In this document: one piece after another, positions 5,359 through 6,283 of the stretch
Position numbering within the stretch: position 1 is the first letter of the stretch
Layout: each line of letters begins with the position of its first letter
Notes under the pieces: model-generated
Told to the model about the DNA's origin: nothing
The model's database searches: none
What the model saw: the letters and a program-made list of their open reading frames with translations, nothing else
NCBI GenBank assembly: GCA_021852225.1
Contig: JAJZOA010000139.1
Span: 1 to 6,283, forward strand
DNA from: Planctomycetota bacterium
Lineage (GTDB): Bacteria > Planctomycetota > Phycisphaerae > WQYP01
Direction: 5' to 3'
Length of the DNA: 6,283 nucleotides
Made by a program: the position numbers and the translations under genes

Positions 5359-6261
5359 ATGTCCACTACTTCGGAAAACACTGTCGGGGTGCCCTTGGCG
5401 GAACCGTCACCTGGCATCGGTCCGACTGTTTTTGCCGTAGCTGCGGCGGCCTTGGCGGGTTTGCTGTTCGGCTATGACACGGGCGTAGCCTCGGGTGTTC
5501 AAAGCTATCTGCAGACCTACTTTCACCTAACCAATACGGAACTAGGCTTCGCCATTGCCAGTTTGGAACTCGGTTGCATTCCCGGTGCCATGTTCGCGGG
5601 CCCCCTGTCTGATCGCTTTGGCCGCAAGAAGTTGCTGATTATTTGCGCCGTAATTTTTGCCGTATCGGGGGTTCTTTCCGCCATTCCACGCTCCCTGACC
5701 GAACTGGTTCTGGCCCGGATAATCGGAGGTCTGGCAGTCGGGGCTTCTTCCATGGTCGCCCCGGTGTATATTGCGGAAATATCGCCGGAAAGGCACCGTG
5801 GCCGGTTGGGGTCGTTGTTCCAACTGGGCATTGTCGTCGGTATCGCGTTGGTCTATTGGGTCAACTATATTATTCTCCGCGCCGGGCACCATATCAATAC
5901 CGGTCCGCATGTGCAGGCAATGAATTGGAATCAGGCGATGGGCTGGCGCTGGATGCTGGGTTCGGAGATATTTCCCGCCATGGTGTTTCTGCTGATGATT
6001 CTGACGGTACCGGAAAGCCCGCGCTGGCTGGTGATCAACAACCGCGAAGCGCAGGGGCGGAAAATTTTATATCGTCTTGTGGGCTCCGCCCGAGCGGAAC
6101 GAGAAATTAAGGCAATCAAAGAAGCTGCCGCTCAGGAGGTGGGTGGTTTTTCGGAACTTTTTACCCCCCGCTACCGATTGCCGCTAAGGGCCAGTGCAAA
6201 AACAACTTCGTGTTTTCATGGGCCGCTGGCAGTGGGTGTGGATCGTGGCCGGATGATGTAG
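5359..6261 (+). CDS. MFS sugar porter (sugar:H+ symporter type), truncated to its N-terminal half
   Basis: The frame encodes 300 residues, whereas sugar porters of the MFS (XylE/GLUT type) have about 450-500 residues and 12 membrane segments. The visible part is typical: TM1 ending in LLFGYDTGVASG (35-46), the loop 2-3 motif GPLSDRFGRKK (81-91), ARIIGGLAVGASSMVAPVYIAE around TM4 (119-140), ISPERHRGRLGS (141-152), GWRWMLG at TM6 (195-201), and VPESPRWL (217-224) leading into the cytoplasmic loop. Homology runs to SELFTPRYRLP (265-275), just before TM7. Residues 277-300 (RASAKTTSCF and on) are not membrane-like and not family-like. The substitute tail starts at about base 6184-6187. The protein thus lacks TM7-12 and is almost certainly non-functional for transport, unless the last 100 bases are an assembly artefact. 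No other frame after 6184 restores family sequence. It probably imported the sugar handled by the adjacent isomerase and kinase. Confidence 0.85.
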   Translation: MSTTSENTVGVPLAEPSPGIGPTVFAVAAAALAGLLFGYDTGVASGVQSYLQTYFHLTNTELGFAIASLELGCIPGAMFAGPLSDRFGRKKLLIICAVIFAVSGVLSAIPRSLTELVLARIIGGLAVGASSMVAPVYIAEISPERHRGRLGSLFQLGIVVGIALVYWVNYIILRAGHHINTGPHVQAMNWNQAMGWRWMLGSEIFPAMVFLLMILTVPESPRWLVINNREAQGRKILYRLVGSARAEREIKAIKEAAAQEVGGFSELFTPRYRLPLRASAKTTSCFHGPLAVGVDRGRMM

Positions 6262-6283
6262 CTCCATTCAGGGCAGATGGGCA
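6184..6283. other. Foreign-looking sequence after the break in the porter (possible mobile-element end)
   Basis: The porter reading frame loses family similarity here within one or two codons. The new sequence begins CTAAGGGCCAGTGCAAAAAC. A start of this kind (GGGCC followed by an A-rich stretch) could be the end of an insertion sequence. I cannot identify the element, no transposase motif is visible in the 100 bases left, and no matching inverted end exists in the window. One minus-strand frame is open throughout but shows nothing recognisable. Confidence 0.25.

Noticed and set aside
5523..5910. Minus-strand open frames of 102-122 codons opposite the porter gene
   Set aside because: They are antisense to conserved MFS motifs and show no domain or ribosome site.
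1..6283. CRISPR arrays, tRNA genes, riboswitches, toxin-antitoxin or phage-defence genes
   Set aside because: No regularly spaced repeats, cloverleaf structures, riboswitch cores or defence-type motifs were found in either strand.

Overview
The window carries a compact carbohydrate-utilisation locus from a moderately GC-rich bacterium. No rRNA or other phylogenetic marker is present. A Verrucomicrobiota/PVC-type soil or sediment bacterium is a guess only, based on the style of the AraC regulator, the fucose-isomerase-like protein and the enolase paralog.

Layout. Bases 2-127 (+) hold a short remnant of an IS1634-type transposase. Bases 128-243 are non-coding. Three genes follow on the minus strand, read from right to left: an L-fucose/L-arabinose-isomerase-fold protein (4131-2587), an APH/methylthioribose-kinase-fold small-molecule kinase (2560-1529) and a divergent enolase paralog (1548-244). 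The gap between the first two is 26 bases and the last two overlap by 20 bases, so they look like one operon. A 145-base intergenic region (4132-4276) separates them from an AraC-family regulator (5167-4277, minus). That regulator is divergent from an MFS sugar porter (5359 onward, plus) across a 191-base regulatory region. The porter matches its family only through its first six membrane segments. Homology stops at about base 6184 and a foreign-looking tail closes the frame at 6261.

How the genes may work together (inference). The porter imports a sugar, the cupin-AraC protein senses it, the isomerase converts aldose to ketose, and the kinase phosphorylates the product. The enolase paralog may then catalyse an elimination. 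It keeps the metal ligands and the catalytic lysine but has Asp for the catalytic Glu168 (yeast numbering), Ala for His373 and a rewritten His159 loop. It is therefore unlikely to be the housekeeping enolase and is the most interesting object here. An A-tract motif, AAAAAAAGTATYA, occurs upstream of both the isomerase operon and the transporter, in the same orientation relative to each, and could be the operator of the AraC protein.

Both ends of the locus look damaged: a transposase fragment on the left and a truncated transporter on the right.
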